The position numbers and the translations under genes are program-made. Positions 27,736 through 36,726 of a stretch of DNA of 64,000 nucleotides are shown here, piece after piece. The stretch lies in assembly GCA_938014215.1 (NCBI GenBank), contig CALLRW010000017.1:1-64000 (forward strand), given 5' to 3'. This DNA comes from an uncultured Alistipes sp. (GTDB lineage: Bacteria > Bacteroidota > Bacteroidia > Bacteroidales > Rikenellaceae). The notes under the pieces were generated by a model, which ran no database searches, had not been told where the DNA came from, and was given only the letters and a program-made list of their open reading frames with translations. The first letter of the stretch is position 1, and every line of letters starts with the position of its first letter.

Positions 27736-28137
27736 CTATAAACCTTGATTCTCAACATGATCTCCGCGGCAACACACAATCAGAAGGTGGATCAGCGGCA
27801 TGTGCGGGTATATGAAACTGAGGGCAGGATCGGGAGCGTAACCTCCAGCCGGTAGCTGCGGCGTCAGCGTCAGATCGGGTTTGCGGTAGCTGTAATCGTA
27901 ATGGAACGTTTGCGGCTTCCCCCGGGGAGGCTCTTGCGTGAGGGTGCACTCCGTGTCGGACAGGAATCTCAGGACTTTAATACCCTCTTCGCCATTCATC
28001 GTCCACTCACGGCCTGCCAGGCGTTTGGGGATCGAGATCGTACGCTCCTTGGAGCAGCTCGCCGCGAAGAGAACGCAGACGGTGAATGCGAGCGATTTCA
28101 CGGTCCGGAGCCGGATAGACAAACAATGTTGGAACAT
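27736..28137 (-). CDS. Small lipocalin-like lipoprotein (133 aa)
   Basis: The mature part begins after AFTVCVLFAASC, a lipoprotein signal. The start may be ATG 28137 (MFQHCLS) or the GTG at 28101, which gives a tighter signal peptide. It continues GREWTMNGEEGIKVLRFLSD, ECTLTQEPP and FHYDYSYRKPDLTL, the strand pattern of lipocalin-like domains common in Bacteroidota lipoproteins (REW-x-n, then C-terminal Y-x-Y pairs). The last 25 residues (PHMPLIHLLIVCCRGDH) look unlike the family, so the 3' end may be damaged or replaced. It converges on the outer-membrane barrel gene. Confidence 0.55.
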   Translation of the reverse strand: MFQHCLSIRLRTVKSLAFTVCVLFAASCSKERTISIPKRLAGREWTMNGEEGIKVLRFLSDTECTLTQEPPRGKPQTFHYDYSYRKPDLTLTPQLPAGGYAPDPALSFIYPHMPLIHLLIVCCRGDHVENQGL

Positions 28138-28818
28138 AAAATACGCTTGATAAAGGTATAAATCCGCAAAAATCAATCCCCCAGACAGGCAATATTCAAA
28201 GTCACTTCGCCTCAACGCCTGTCCCATCCGAATCAATTTTCAAACCCTCTTGTGTGACGGATACCTGTTTGTAGTTCAAAACAAAAGTAGAGAAATCCCT
28301 TTTCAGATGCTGACATTCAACCTCCAAATCTAACATATCAGCTCCTATCCCACTGTTAAACACCAATTTAAGAACACCCCCCGCTTTCCAACATGAGCCT
28401 AATGGTCCTGATTCCGGGTCCGAAAACAAAGAGCCCGGCCGCATTGTCGACACGGGCTCTCCTGTTGCGAAGCCGTTTCTCTTCACCTTTTGCTATTTGA
28501 TTCTGAACAATCCGCTGGCGCTGGTCCGTATAGCGGAACAGATTGGATATGGTGAACTGATGCATGTCATATCCGGATTCTACAGGGAATATGCCGGAAA
28601 GTATCCGTTGAAATATACGGACTTTATCAATCTGCTCAACGAAAGCCATTCCGGCGTCGGGGGGGCGCCTCAACCGCTTGCTGACCGGAGTCTCTTTGTA
28701 GGCCGCCCGACGTTTCCGCTTGCCCGGTCCGCCGGAAAAATGTCTTTCTCCGGAGTGCACGCTGTTGCGTTTGGCCGCCTTGCTTCGTCTTACAAATAGC
28801 AAAAAGCATTAATCCGAC
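28138..28818. other. Intergenic region with overlapping doubtful frames
   Basis: Frames exist on both strands (reverse 28202-28486, reverse 28368-28802, forward 28497-28799). The forward one contains the protein-like stretch ISGFYREYAGKYPLKYTD, but after a run of G at 28660 the reading becomes Arg/Pro/Ser nonsense, so it may be a decayed gene. None can be supported. Confidence 0.35.
28421..28460 (-). terminator. Possible rho-independent terminator, reverse strand
   Basis: On the reverse strand agagcccg pairs with cgggctct across a 15-nt loop and is followed by ttgtttt. It implies that a gene on that strand once ended nearby, though none is now convincing. Confidence 0.4.
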
Positions 28819-30684
28819 ATGAAAAGAATCGTCCTGCTGCTCCTCTGCATCTGTGCGTATGCTAATTCCTCAAAGGCGGGAAATGTTTCGCACGACGTGG
28901 AATTTGCCCGTGCGTACGGCATCATCCGCTATTTCTCGCCCAACCCCTACACGCAGAACTGGTCGGAGAACGACTGGATGAAGGTCTGCGCCCTGCTTGT
29001 CCAGCGGGCGGAAAGGCAGCCGCTGGCGGAGGTATTCCGACCGCTCGCCCCTTCGATCTTCATCTCCGCAACGCCTGTCCCGCCCGGTGTCGGAGACGCC
29101 ACCCCGAACGACAAGGCCCGCTGTTACGTCTACAGCGGTTCGGGACACCTGGACGTTCCTTTTCTGGCCCGGCTGCTCGTGCCCGGACTCGCCGACTACA
29201 TTCCCTACCACAAGGAGCTGAAGAGCGTGTCGGACCCGCAGGATTCGATCGCAAAACCGGCCGCCGACCGGTACTACAGCTACCGGCTGGCCGAGGGGAA
29301 ATACCTGCATATCCAGCATGCGCTGCCCGGGAAGGATTTTGACGCCAAAGCAACGAACCGTCTACTGCACGATGCGAAGCGTTACTGGAAGTGCCATCAA
29401 AGCGGCGACGAGACGCTGCCCCAAAGGCGACGCTTCATCTTCGGATTGCTCTCGGATCCGTCCGTCCGGATTGCCGATCTGGTGGTTCGCTGGAACATCA
29501 TCCGCCACTTCTATCCCTATTACGGGGAGGAGCGCCTCAACTGGGACCGGCAGCTGGAGGTCTTCCTGACCGAAACGCGGCAATCGGGAGCAATCGACTC
29601 CTATGAGGCCCTCTTTGCCTGGTACGATCGGATCGGCCGGTTTCTCAACCCCGTTCGGGACGGGCATCTCATCGTGCGCAGGGACATGGAGGTTTCCGGA
29701 ATCCAGTCGACCTATCTGCCCGAATACTTCGCTGACGCGGCATCGCGATTCGTAAACGACACGTTGCTCATCCGCATACCGGCAGACGGCCGACCGGCGT
29801 GGCGGCTGGTGCACACCATCGACGGACAGCCGGTCGGCAAGCGGATGCAAGCCTGCCGGGCAACGACCAACGCGGCAACCGATGCGCACCGCGACCGAAT
29901 GGCTGCCGACAAGCTGTTCTATGCGACGTCGTACGACACGCCATTTATCGTCGAGAGCCGCGATCCGGCAGGAGATATGCACCGCGATACGCTCCGTGCC
30001 CGGCTTCCCGAAGTTGCAGTCTACAAACGCGATTATCAGCCAATCCGGAAGTTGTCGGGCGGAGTCCTCTACGTGGACGCCACCGCCCGCGAACTGAACG
30101 AAAAGCGCTTTTTAGCTGCCCTGACGCCGGACATTCAGGGGATCTGTTTCGATCTGAGAGGGCTTCCGACCTATCAGTTCGAGGATATTCTGGCCCACCT
30201 GATCCCGGGTGATGTCCAGGCCCCGGCAACGGAGATTCCGATCAACTGCTTCCCGTTCCAGGAGGCGGTATCCTGGCGGATCCGCACGGAAACCCTGAAG
30301 GCAAAACTTCCGCACGTCACCGTACCGATGACGTTTCTGTGCGACGCCGGAACAGTCAGCTGGGGTGAGACCATCCTGATGATGGTCCGTCGTTACGGAC
30401 TGGGCAAAATCATCGGCCAAACGACAGCCGGTACGACCGGCGACATGACCCATTTCGATCTGCCGCTGTTTCCGTTCTCCATGACCGGGCTACGCATGCA
30501 CGACCTCAACGGAGAAGAGCACCACGGCAAGGGCATTGTCCCCGACGTGACGGTTCCGGAGCGTGTCGACGACTACCTGTCGGATTTTGACAGAACGCTT
30601 CACACGGCCCTGGAAACGATCCTGACGGCCGGGCGGATCCAGGCTCAGCACGATCTCGCGGTAAAGGCACTTCAGGCCGACTGA
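28819..30684 (+). CDS. S41-family-like secreted peptidase (621 aa)
   Basis: A predicted exported peptidase. The signal peptide is MKRIVLLLLCICAYANSSKA. The mature part opens with VEFARAYGIIRYFSPNPYTQNW, the signature of Bacteroidota S41 relatives with a helical N-terminal domain. A second domain starts near WNIIRHFYPYYGEERL. The C-terminal protease-like core has ICFDLRGLP and DAGTVSWGETILM, where the Ser of VSWGE is the expected nucleophile, then GKIIGQTTAGTTGD and GKGIVPDVTV, the usual final strands with IVPD. The Lys partner is not obvious. It is related in layout to 9474-11210. It converges on the receptor gene, with 13 bp between the stop codons. Confidence 0.82.
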   Translation: MKRIVLLLLCICAYANSSKAGNVSHDVEFARAYGIIRYFSPNPYTQNWSENDWMKVCALLVQRAERQPLAEVFRPLAPSIFISATPVPPGVGDATPNDKARCYVYSGSGHLDVPFLARLLVPGLADYIPYHKELKSVSDPQDSIAKPAADRYYSYRLAEGKYLHIQHALPGKDFDAKATNRLLHDAKRYWKCHQSGDETLPQRRRFIFGLLSDPSVRIADLVVRWNIIRHFYPYYGEERLNWDRQLEVFLTETRQSGAIDSYEALFAWYDRIGRFLNPVRDGHLIVRRDMEVSGIQSTYLPEYFADAASRFVNDTLLIRIPADGRPAWRLVHTIDGQPVGKRMQACRATTNAATDAHRDRMAADKLFYATSYDTPFIVESRDPAGDMHRDTLRARLPEVAVYKRDYQPIRKLSGGVLYVDATARELNEKRFLAALTPDIQGICFDLRGLPTYQFEDILAHLIPGDVQAPATEIPINCFPFQEAVSWRIRTETLKAKLPHVTVPMTFLCDAGTVSWGETILMMVRRYGLGKIIGQTTAGTTGDMTHFDLPLFPFSMTGLRMHDLNGEEHHGKGIVPDVTVPERVDDYLSDFDRTLHTALETILTAGRIQAQHDLAVKALQAD

Positions 30685-30697
30685 AACCGGCGGCGTC

Positions 30698-33271
30698 TCA
30701 AAGCGTGACGGTCAGCGTCAGCAGCAGTTCCCGCCCGCGCAACCGGTAGTGATAGCGGTAGGTGTTGATCGAACGGTAGATCGAATAGCTGTACGAATTC
30801 TGATTCAACGCATTGCGCAGGCTCAGCTGGAGCCTCAGGGCCTTGAACCGGCAGGTGATGCCCAGATCCAGCAGGGCCACCGTCTTGCTCAGATCGCGGG
30901 CCAGATCCCGCTTCACGATGTCCGTCGAGGCGGACAACATCAGGGGCTCCACCGGTGTGATCTTCAGGGCGACCCGATGCACCTGCGACCAGTAGCTGCT
31001 TTGAACGTCCCCGTAGCTCAAGAAGGTCCGGCCGATCTCCCCCGAGTAATCCAGTTCGACGTACCGGCAGGGCTGCGCCGCCAATACGGGCGAGATGCCG
31101 ACGCTCTGCCAGTCGTACGTCGCCATCAAACCGTTCTGGACGGCCTGCTGCCGGCTCCACAGATACTGCCCGCTCAGCGAAACCTTCGTCTTGACGGACT
31201 CGAGGTATTTGGTGACAGCGAGCTGCGCCGTCGCACGATGGGTGTTGTTGGGCATGGAGAGGCTGGCCGACTGAATCAGGTCCGACGACACGGCCTGCGA
31301 CGAGAGCACGTTGCGATGTTCCCGGCGGTAGGTGACGTCGGCCCGCACGAACCACATCTCCAACGGAATCTTATAGTCGTAGTGCAGGTTTGCCTGCAAC
31401 GACCGCGTATCGTGCAAAATGCCGGAGCCAAGCTGCCGGGTCGTATGGTCGGTCTGCACCGGCGAGGTCAGGAAGTCCAGCACGTCGCCAAGGTCCCGCG
31501 TAAGGGCCACCCGCGTCCGGAGGACCGAACGGCTACTGACATCGTAGTTGAAATAGAGCTCCGGGCAGACGGAAAAGAGGTGAAAACCGCGGCTGGCAGA
31601 GAGGATGCGGTCGCGGATGGAGAGGCCGTCCAGCCGCACGGGGATGGCGGCCCGAAAGACATACGTGCGTTTCGGATGCGTGTATTCATACCTCGGGGCA
31701 AAGGCGACGCTCCATCGGCCGCCGCGCACGTCGTTCCGGCTCTCCGCGGCATCCGGATCCGTCCGCAGATCGGTCCGGATCCAGTCGGCCGAGTAGTTCA
31801 GCGAGAGCGGAAAATAGAGGCGCGACGTCCCGATATCGCGAATCGCCAAGACAGTATGCTCCGTCCGGAGACTCAGACCGCCGGCCTGTTGACGAAGGTC
31901 CTCCCCGTCGCCGGTGACGGCAAGTTCGGCTGCGGGCGTGTGGCAGACCAGAAGATCCGACGTGACGCTCCAGCGCAGCCGCTCCCGACGCCAGCTCGAT
32001 GAGAAACGGTTCCCCACACGGTAGTCCCGCATGGACTGCTGCTGCACGAGGGACTGTCCGTTTTCGATTGTCGGCAACCGGTTGTCCAGAAACGTCGCCC
32101 GGCCAAACAGCCGGTTTTCAAGATAGCTTTCCGCCGCATTGTTCCTGTAGACGATCGAGAAACCGGGCGCATGTTCGGTCGACTGCGAGCGGATCTCCTG
32201 ATCGATGACGATATCCTCCTCCCCGTCATAAAAGAGGCGCCGGATGTCATAATCGTACCGGCTGCGGGAATAGCCGTAGTCGACCGCTCCGCGCAAGGTG
32301 GCCGTCTCGCCGAGTTTCCGGATGAAATGCAGCGAAACCTGCCGTTCGGAGGGGGATTCGTATCGGTCCCGCTCCACCGGAGGGGCCGACGCCGAGAGAT
32401 TCCCCATCAGTTTCTCGGCCGCGGACTCCCCGTCGGTGTCGCCGAAAAGGGAGGCCGTCTCTTCGGATGCAAAGGAGCGGATGTTGCCGATCTTCAGCGT
32501 GGCGATGGTCTGGAACCCCGGTTTGAAAAGCATGCCCGCCCCGCTGGCGCCATACAGCCAGCCATCGCCGTAGCCGACGGCACCTTTGCAGGTCCCAAAG
32601 GGTTTGAGACGTGCGCGGGGGCTCATGCGGATGTTGAGGGCCACGTCATCGGAGAAGATATCCCGATTCATGCGGACGGGCTGGTGATTGTCCAGCACCT
32701 GCACCGAATTGACATACGCGGCCGGAATGTTCGCGGTCGCCAGGTTGTACTTCCCGCCCAGCAGGTCCAGCCCGTCGATGTAAAAGTTCGAGATCTCCCG
32801 GCCCTGATAGCGGATGCGGCCCGAGGGCTCGACGTCGATCCCCGGAAGCCGCTTCAGGGCGTCCCCCAGCGTATAGTCACCCGGAGCGGCATACGACGGG
32901 AGATGGTACGACAGCGTATCGCCGCGCTGGTAGATGGCCGGGGCCCTGATGACGACCTCCTTCAGCGCCGTCGGCTTCTCCCGCATCGTGAGGCGGCACG
33001 TCTGGGAGCGGTTCAGGATCTCCCGTTCGACGGGCTCGCAGCCCATCGATTCGGCAATCAGCCGGACGGTTCGGGCCTCCGTGCGGAAGGAGATCTGGAA
33101 ATGGCCCCCGCTGGAGATGGCATAGGCCAGGACGGTGCTGTCGGCGCAGACCCGAACGATCGCACCGTCGATGCCCCTGCCGGAGGCATCTTCAAGCTGC
33201 CCCTCCACCCGGGTCTGGGGACAAGCAACGCCTGCCAGAAAGAGAAACATGAGCGTAAGAAACAAACGCAT
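30698..33271 (-). CDS. TonB-receptor-like outer-membrane protein (857 aa)
   Basis: An outer-membrane barrel with a carboxypeptidase-like regulatory domain at the N-terminus (about residues 20-100: VEGQLEDASGRGIDGAIV) and a plug domain (ALKEVVIRAPAIYQRGDTL, YTLGDALKRLPGIDV, GREISNFYIDGLDLLGG). The rest (about 230-857) consists of barrel strands and ends with TLTVTL. It belongs to the group of SusC/RagA-unrelated, shorter TonB-dependent receptor-like proteins that lack an extra signalling domain. Start 33271 gives MRLFLTLMFLFLAG. It follows the GLPGLI gene on the same strand by 33 bp, the usual pairing in Bacteroidota, so the two are co-transcribed. Substrate unknown; import of metal chelates or peptides is a guess. 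Confidence 0.82.
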   Translation of the reverse strand: MRLFLTLMFLFLAGVACPQTRVEGQLEDASGRGIDGAIVRVCADSTVLAYAISSGGHFQISFRTEARTVRLIAESMGCEPVEREILNRSQTCRLTMREKPTALKEVVIRAPAIYQRGDTLSYHLPSYAAPGDYTLGDALKRLPGIDVEPSGRIRYQGREISNFYIDGLDLLGGKYNLATANIPAAYVNSVQVLDNHQPVRMNRDIFSDDVALNIRMSPRARLKPFGTCKGAVGYGDGWLYGASGAGMLFKPGFQTIATLKIGNIRSFASEETASLFGDTDGESAAEKLMGNLSASAPPVERDRYESPSERQVSLHFIRKLGETATLRGAVDYGYSRSRYDYDIRRLFYDGEEDIVIDQEIRSQSTEHAPGFSIVYRNNAAESYLENRLFGRATFLDNRLPTIENGQSLVQQQSMRDYRVGNRFSSSWRRERLRWSVTSDLLVCHTPAAELAVTGDGEDLRQQAGGLSLRTEHTVLAIRDIGTSRLYFPLSLNYSADWIRTDLRTDPDAAESRNDVRGGRWSVAFAPRYEYTHPKRTYVFRAAIPVRLDGLSIRDRILSASRGFHLFSVCPELYFNYDVSSRSVLRTRVALTRDLGDVLDFLTSPVQTDHTTRQLGSGILHDTRSLQANLHYDYKIPLEMWFVRADVTYRREHRNVLSSQAVSSDLIQSASLSMPNNTHRATAQLAVTKYLESVKTKVSLSGQYLWSRQQAVQNGLMATYDWQSVGISPVLAAQPCRYVELDYSGEIGRTFLSYGDVQSSYWSQVHRVALKITPVEPLMLSASTDIVKRDLARDLSKTVALLDLGITCRFKALRLQLSLRNALNQNSYSYSIYRSINTYRYHYRLRGRELLLTLTVTL

Positions 33272-33304
33272 GGCCGGTCGCATCATGACACAGAATCAGT
33301 CACC

Positions 33305-34147
33305 TCACTCCAGCTCCAGAGGGGTGTAGCCGTTCGGACGGAGCCGCAGCTGCACCCCGTTGACCAGAATCGTGTTCGAGCCGTCGCCGCCCTTCTGCAC
33401 CACCACGTCACTGATCGATTCCAGCGGGATGTTCCCCATGGGATCGGCCTCGAAGCGGTTCTTGCTCCGGATAAACCGCCCGCGCTCGACGGTCACCGGA
33501 TGGGGCACGTCCGGCAACACGATCGGCAGGGTGCCCTTCCGGAAGGTGATGGCCTCAAAGCAGTGGATCTGCTCCGTATCGCAGGCCCGCATCACCAGTC
33601 CCGGCAGCCCGCCGAATTTCCAGGGCCCGAAGCTTGCCGGGATCTCCGGAGCGTACCATACGACCCATTTCCGGCCTCCGTATTCGCCCGTCGCCCGCTT
33701 GCAGAGGTACCCGCAGACGGTGGCCGTCTCCGCGTCCAGAGTCCAACGGATCGGATGGAGCTTTTCCCGATACACATAATGGTCGGGCGGTATGACGCTG
33801 TAGACGGTGATCTCCCCCTGCGGGTAGTTCTGCAGGACGGTCTGGTCGAAATAGAGGCTGTTCTTCGCCACCCGCATCCGGTACTTTCTCAGCTCGTCGT
33901 CCGACGCGTCGGGGCTGGCAGCGACGGAATCGGCCTGGAAGGCCGTGTAATCCATGAAGCACGAGCCGTCGCGCCCGATCTGCAGGATCGTCGTTGTGGT
34001 CTCCGTAACGGAGGTCGGATGGGTCACCCGGTACTCGTACAGGCACTCAAACTCGGCCGTCGACAAGGCGGCCCCCGGCTCGCGGGTCTGCGCAACGGCG
34101 CCCAGGGCCGTCTGCACCATCCAGAAAATCAAAAGCATTCGTTTCAT
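33305..34147 (-). CDS. GLPGLI family protein (280 aa)
   Basis: The name-giving motif is present as GPWKFGGLPGLVM near residue 190. The ATG at 34147 gives a signal peptide (MKRMLLIFWMVQTALGAVAQ). Other family features are FMDYTAFQADS, PIRWTLD and VCGYLCKRATGEYGGRKWVVWYAPEIP before the motif. Members are periplasmic or surface proteins of unknown role in Bacteroidota, usually encoded next to TonB-receptor-like proteins, as here. It is first in a two-gene operon and diverges from the two-component system at 34329, which may regulate it. Confidence 0.9.
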   Translation of the reverse strand: MKRMLLIFWMVQTALGAVAQTREPGAALSTAEFECLYEYRVTHPTSVTETTTTILQIGRDGSCFMDYTAFQADSVAASPDASDDELRKYRMRVAKNSLYFDQTVLQNYPQGEITVYSVIPPDHYVYREKLHPIRWTLDAETATVCGYLCKRATGEYGGRKWVVWYAPEIPASFGPWKFGGLPGLVMRACDTEQIHCFEAITFRKGTLPIVLPDVPHPVTVERGRFIRSKNRFEADPMGNIPLESISDVVVQKGGDGSNTILVNGVQLRLRPNGYTPLELE

Positions 34148-34189
34148 ATCAAACAGTTTTTCAGGGTCTCTGCCCGGTTCTTGATGGTG

Positions 34190-34197
34190 CAAAGGTA
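34190..34197 (-). promoter_or_regulatory. -7 promoter element for the GLPGLI operon
   Basis: The reverse strand reads TACCTTTG, fitting TAnnTTTG, 43 bp upstream of the GLPGLI start codon. No strong -33 TTTG is visible at 19-20 bp. Confidence 0.5.
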
Positions 34198-34316
34198 CCG
34201 GCCGCCGGGCAGACCCGGAAAAAGAACCATTACTCGATGCTTAGCGAATTATTACTGAATTATTACGGCCTGCCGATATTCCCCCCGGGACGCGCCCCTT
34301 TCCGGACAATTTGCCC

Positions 34317-34324
34317 TATCTTTG
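34317..34324 (+). promoter_or_regulatory. -7 promoter element for the two-component system
   Basis: TATCTTTG ends only 4 bp before the ATG at 34329. If used, the transcript would start at or next to the start codon, that is, leaderless. Confidence 0.5.
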
Positions 34325-34328
34325 TACC

Positions 34329-35771
34329 ATGGAGAAGCGGATCCAGATACTGAACTGCCTGACGGTCATCGTCATCCTGCTGTTTGCCGTCGTGCAGGGC
34401 GACTGGCTCTATTCGCGATATGAATACACGGTGCAAACCTGTGCGGACTCGCTCTACAAGCGGGTCGCGGCATCGGTCGATCAATACGACACGATGCGCC
34501 AGAGTGCGGTCAACCACGATACGGCCGTCGAGTATACGACCCGACGCTTCACAAGAGACGGCGTCGAGATGTTTCTGTTCGACATCTACACGGCCGACCT
34601 GCGCCACTCCCTGGCGGCCGATTCCGTGTCGGCCGATCTGCTCTCCCGCATCTATGAAAAGCAACACCCCGAGTGGCTCAACCGGGAGGTGATGGTGGTC
34701 GTCGTCGACCGGGAGCGAAAGGAGTCGGAGGTGCTCGATGCCATCGAACGCAGCTGTCTCGACCGGCGGATCCCCTTTTCAACCGGGCAACTCGACTCGA
34801 TCATGCGGTCGAACCGCATCAGCCCCGATACCGTCTTCACCGAAACGGCCGATTCGATCGTCTGGGAACCCTCCCGCACGGAGGTCGGGTCGCTGTTCCG
34901 GCCCGCACTCTCCATCACCTTCCCCTACGACATCCTGGGCAGGAAGCTGGCACGCATCGACTGCCGGATCACGCTGCCGGAGATCCTCGGCGAGTTGTCG
35001 GACGTCCTGCTGGTTTCGCTGGTTTTGTCCTCGCTGCTGATCTTCTGCCTCGTCGCGCAGATCGCCACCATCCGCAAACAGCGCAAAACGGAGCAGCTCC
35101 GCTCCGACTTCATCCACACGATGATCCACGAACTGAAACGGCCGATCGCCACGCTCAAGATGTGCGTCTCCTACCTCGGCAACGAACGGCTGATGCAAGA
35201 CCCCGCAAGCCGGAAGATCGTCGCCACGGATTCCCACACGGCACTGGACAGCCTCTCCGCCCTCTTCTCCAAGCTGAGGGACCTGACGTTCAGCAACGCC
35301 GCCGAGATCCCGCTCAACCTCTCCGCCTTCAGCCTGCGCGAGCTGCTCGCGAGTTGCATCCACAAGCTGAACGTGCCGGGCGGCAGGGAGGTCCACGTCA
35401 CGATCCTGCCCGACGACGACCTCCTCCTAACGGCCGACCGGATGCACCTGATGAACATGATCGACAACCTGCTGGAGAATGCCGTCAAATACTCCCACGA
35501 ACGGGTCGACATCGAGATCGATTACCGGAAATGCGACAACGACGGCGTCCGTATCTCGGTCCGCGACAACGGATTCGGCATCCCAAAGTCCGAAATCGGA
35601 CACATTTTCGAGAAGTTCTACCGCGGAAGGATCGGCCGCAACCGGGAGATCGCGGGTATGGGACTCGGGCTGGCCTATGTCCGCATGCTCGCCGAGGCGC
35701 ATCGGGGAACGGTACGCATCGAGAGCGAATGGAACCACGGAAGTACGTTTATCATCGAGTTGCCGCAATGA
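34329..35771 (+). CDS. Sensor histidine kinase (480 aa)
   Basis: An inner-membrane sensor kinase. The N-terminal transmembrane helix (LTVIVILLFAVVQG) is followed by a periplasmic sensor region (about 30-215), a second helix (VLLVSLVLSSLLIFCLVAQI, about 225-245) and the kinase core. The phosphorylated His is His267 in IHELKRPIA. The ATP-binding part has the N box (NLLENAVKYS), G1 (RDNGFGIP), F box (FEKFYRG) and G2 (GMGLGLAYV). It resembles the RprX-type kinases of Bacteroidota. The response regulator gene overlaps its stop codon (ATGA). It diverges from the GLPGLI-receptor operon, a natural candidate target. Confidence 0.93.
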   Translation: MEKRIQILNCLTVIVILLFAVVQGDWLYSRYEYTVQTCADSLYKRVAASVDQYDTMRQSAVNHDTAVEYTTRRFTRDGVEMFLFDIYTADLRHSLAADSVSADLLSRIYEKQHPEWLNREVMVVVVDRERKESEVLDAIERSCLDRRIPFSTGQLDSIMRSNRISPDTVFTETADSIVWEPSRTEVGSLFRPALSITFPYDILGRKLARIDCRITLPEILGELSDVLLVSLVLSSLLIFCLVAQIATIRKQRKTEQLRSDFIHTMIHELKRPIATLKMCVSYLGNERLMQDPASRKIVATDSHTALDSLSALFSKLRDLTFSNAAEIPLNLSAFSLRELLASCIHKLNVPGGREVHVTILPDDDLLLTADRMHLMNMIDNLLENAVKYSHERVDIEIDYRKCDNDGVRISVRDNGFGIPKSEIGHIFEKFYRGRIGRNREIAGMGLGLAYVRMLAEAHRGTVRIESEWNHGSTFIIELPQ

Positions 35772-36451
35772 ACAAAAAGGGGATCCAGATCCTGCTGGCC
35801 GACGACGACCGGCAGAATTCACTGCTTCTGAAACGCTTTCTGGAGGTCGAGGGCTATACGGTCACCTATGCTCCGGACGGGATGGCGGCCTGGGAGATCT
35901 ACCGTCGGCAGCACCCCGACCTGATCCTGCTGGATGTGAACATGCCCGGGATGAACGGTTTCGAACTCGCGCAGAAGATCCGCGAAACGGACAACGAGGT
36001 CTTTCTGTTCTTCCTGACCGACCGCACGGAAAAGGCCGACCGTCTGAAGGGTTTCCATCTGAAGGGCAATGACTACATCCCCAAACCGTTCTATCCCGAG
36101 GAGCTGACGGCACGGATCGACGAACGGTTCGAAAACCGGAAAGTCGCGATTCAGGGTCGTTACGTGATCGGGAAGACACGGTTCGACAGCCGGAATTCGA
36201 CCGTCACCTTCGACGGGATCACGCGGAATCTGTCGGCCCGGCAGACCGATATTCTGGTCCTGCTGGCGCAGAACGTCGGGGTGCTGGTGTCCCGCGACGA
36301 AATCCTGGAGCCTGTGTGGGGCGACAGCAATTACGCCAATTCGATGTCCCTCAACGTGCAGATCACTTATTTGCGCCACCTCCTTGCGCCGGATGCCTCC
36401 ATCCGGATCGTCTCGGTCAAGAAAAAGGGATATATCCTTCAGGTCCAATAA
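35768..36451 (+). CDS. OmpR-family response regulator (227 aa)
   Basis: The partner of the kinase upstream; the ATG at 35768 overlaps its stop codon. The receiver domain (about residues 6-120) has the acidic pocket (ADDD, 11-14), the phosphoacceptor Asp56 in ILLDVNMPG and Lys in YIPKPF. The C-terminal winged-helix DNA-binding domain (about 130-225) has LSARQTDILVLLAQN, ILEPVWGD, NVQITYLRHLL and IVSVKKKGYILQV. RprY-like regulators have the same design. The signal and target genes are not shown by the sequence. Confidence 0.93.
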   Translation: MNKKGIQILLADDDRQNSLLLKRFLEVEGYTVTYAPDGMAAWEIYRRQHPDLILLDVNMPGMNGFELAQKIRETDNEVFLFFLTDRTEKADRLKGFHLKGNDYIPKPFYPEELTARIDERFENRKVAIQGRYVIGKTRFDSRNSTVTFDGITRNLSARQTDILVLLAQNVGVLVSRDEILEPVWGDSNYANSMSLNVQITYLRHLLAPDASIRIVSVKKKGYILQVQ

Positions 36452-36611
36452 GGCGACGAGGGCCGCAAGAGGGGGGGAGAGAGGAAGTGCGCATGACGGC
36501 TCTCCGAAGAGCCGAACCTTCATCCGGAGCCCTTTCAGGGCGCGGTCGCAGAAGATCTTCATCCCCCGCCGGGAAAATATCCTCGCATTAGGCAATCCGC
36601 CGTTTTTTCGC

Positions 36612-36619
36612 TATCTTTG
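36612..36619 (+). promoter_or_regulatory. -7 promoter element before the 36727 gene
   Basis: TATCTTTG fits TAnnTTTG; it lies 107 bp before the ATG at 36727 and probably drives 36727, 37384 and perhaps 38257. Confidence 0.5.
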
Positions 36620-36726
36620 TGGAAATAGCAGAAGTTCGTCTGATCCGTACGACCCGCCTTGCGATGCCGTTGCCGGATCGAAGACGGAACCTGGCGAACA
36701 ACACTCCATCCCTAATGTCTGGTCCT

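Noticed and set aside
28202..28486. 94-codon reverse frame
   Set aside because: It contains the possible terminator hairpin inside its frame and has no recognisable domain.
28497..28799. 100-codon forward frame with a protein-like stretch
   Set aside because: Only the first half looks like protein; after a G run the content is nonsense, and the reverse strand has an equally long frame. At most a remnant.
32171..34258. 695-codon forward frame opposite the receptor and GLPGLI genes
   Set aside because: It crosses two convincing reverse-strand genes and their gap and has no recognisable domain, so it is an antisense artefact of base composition.
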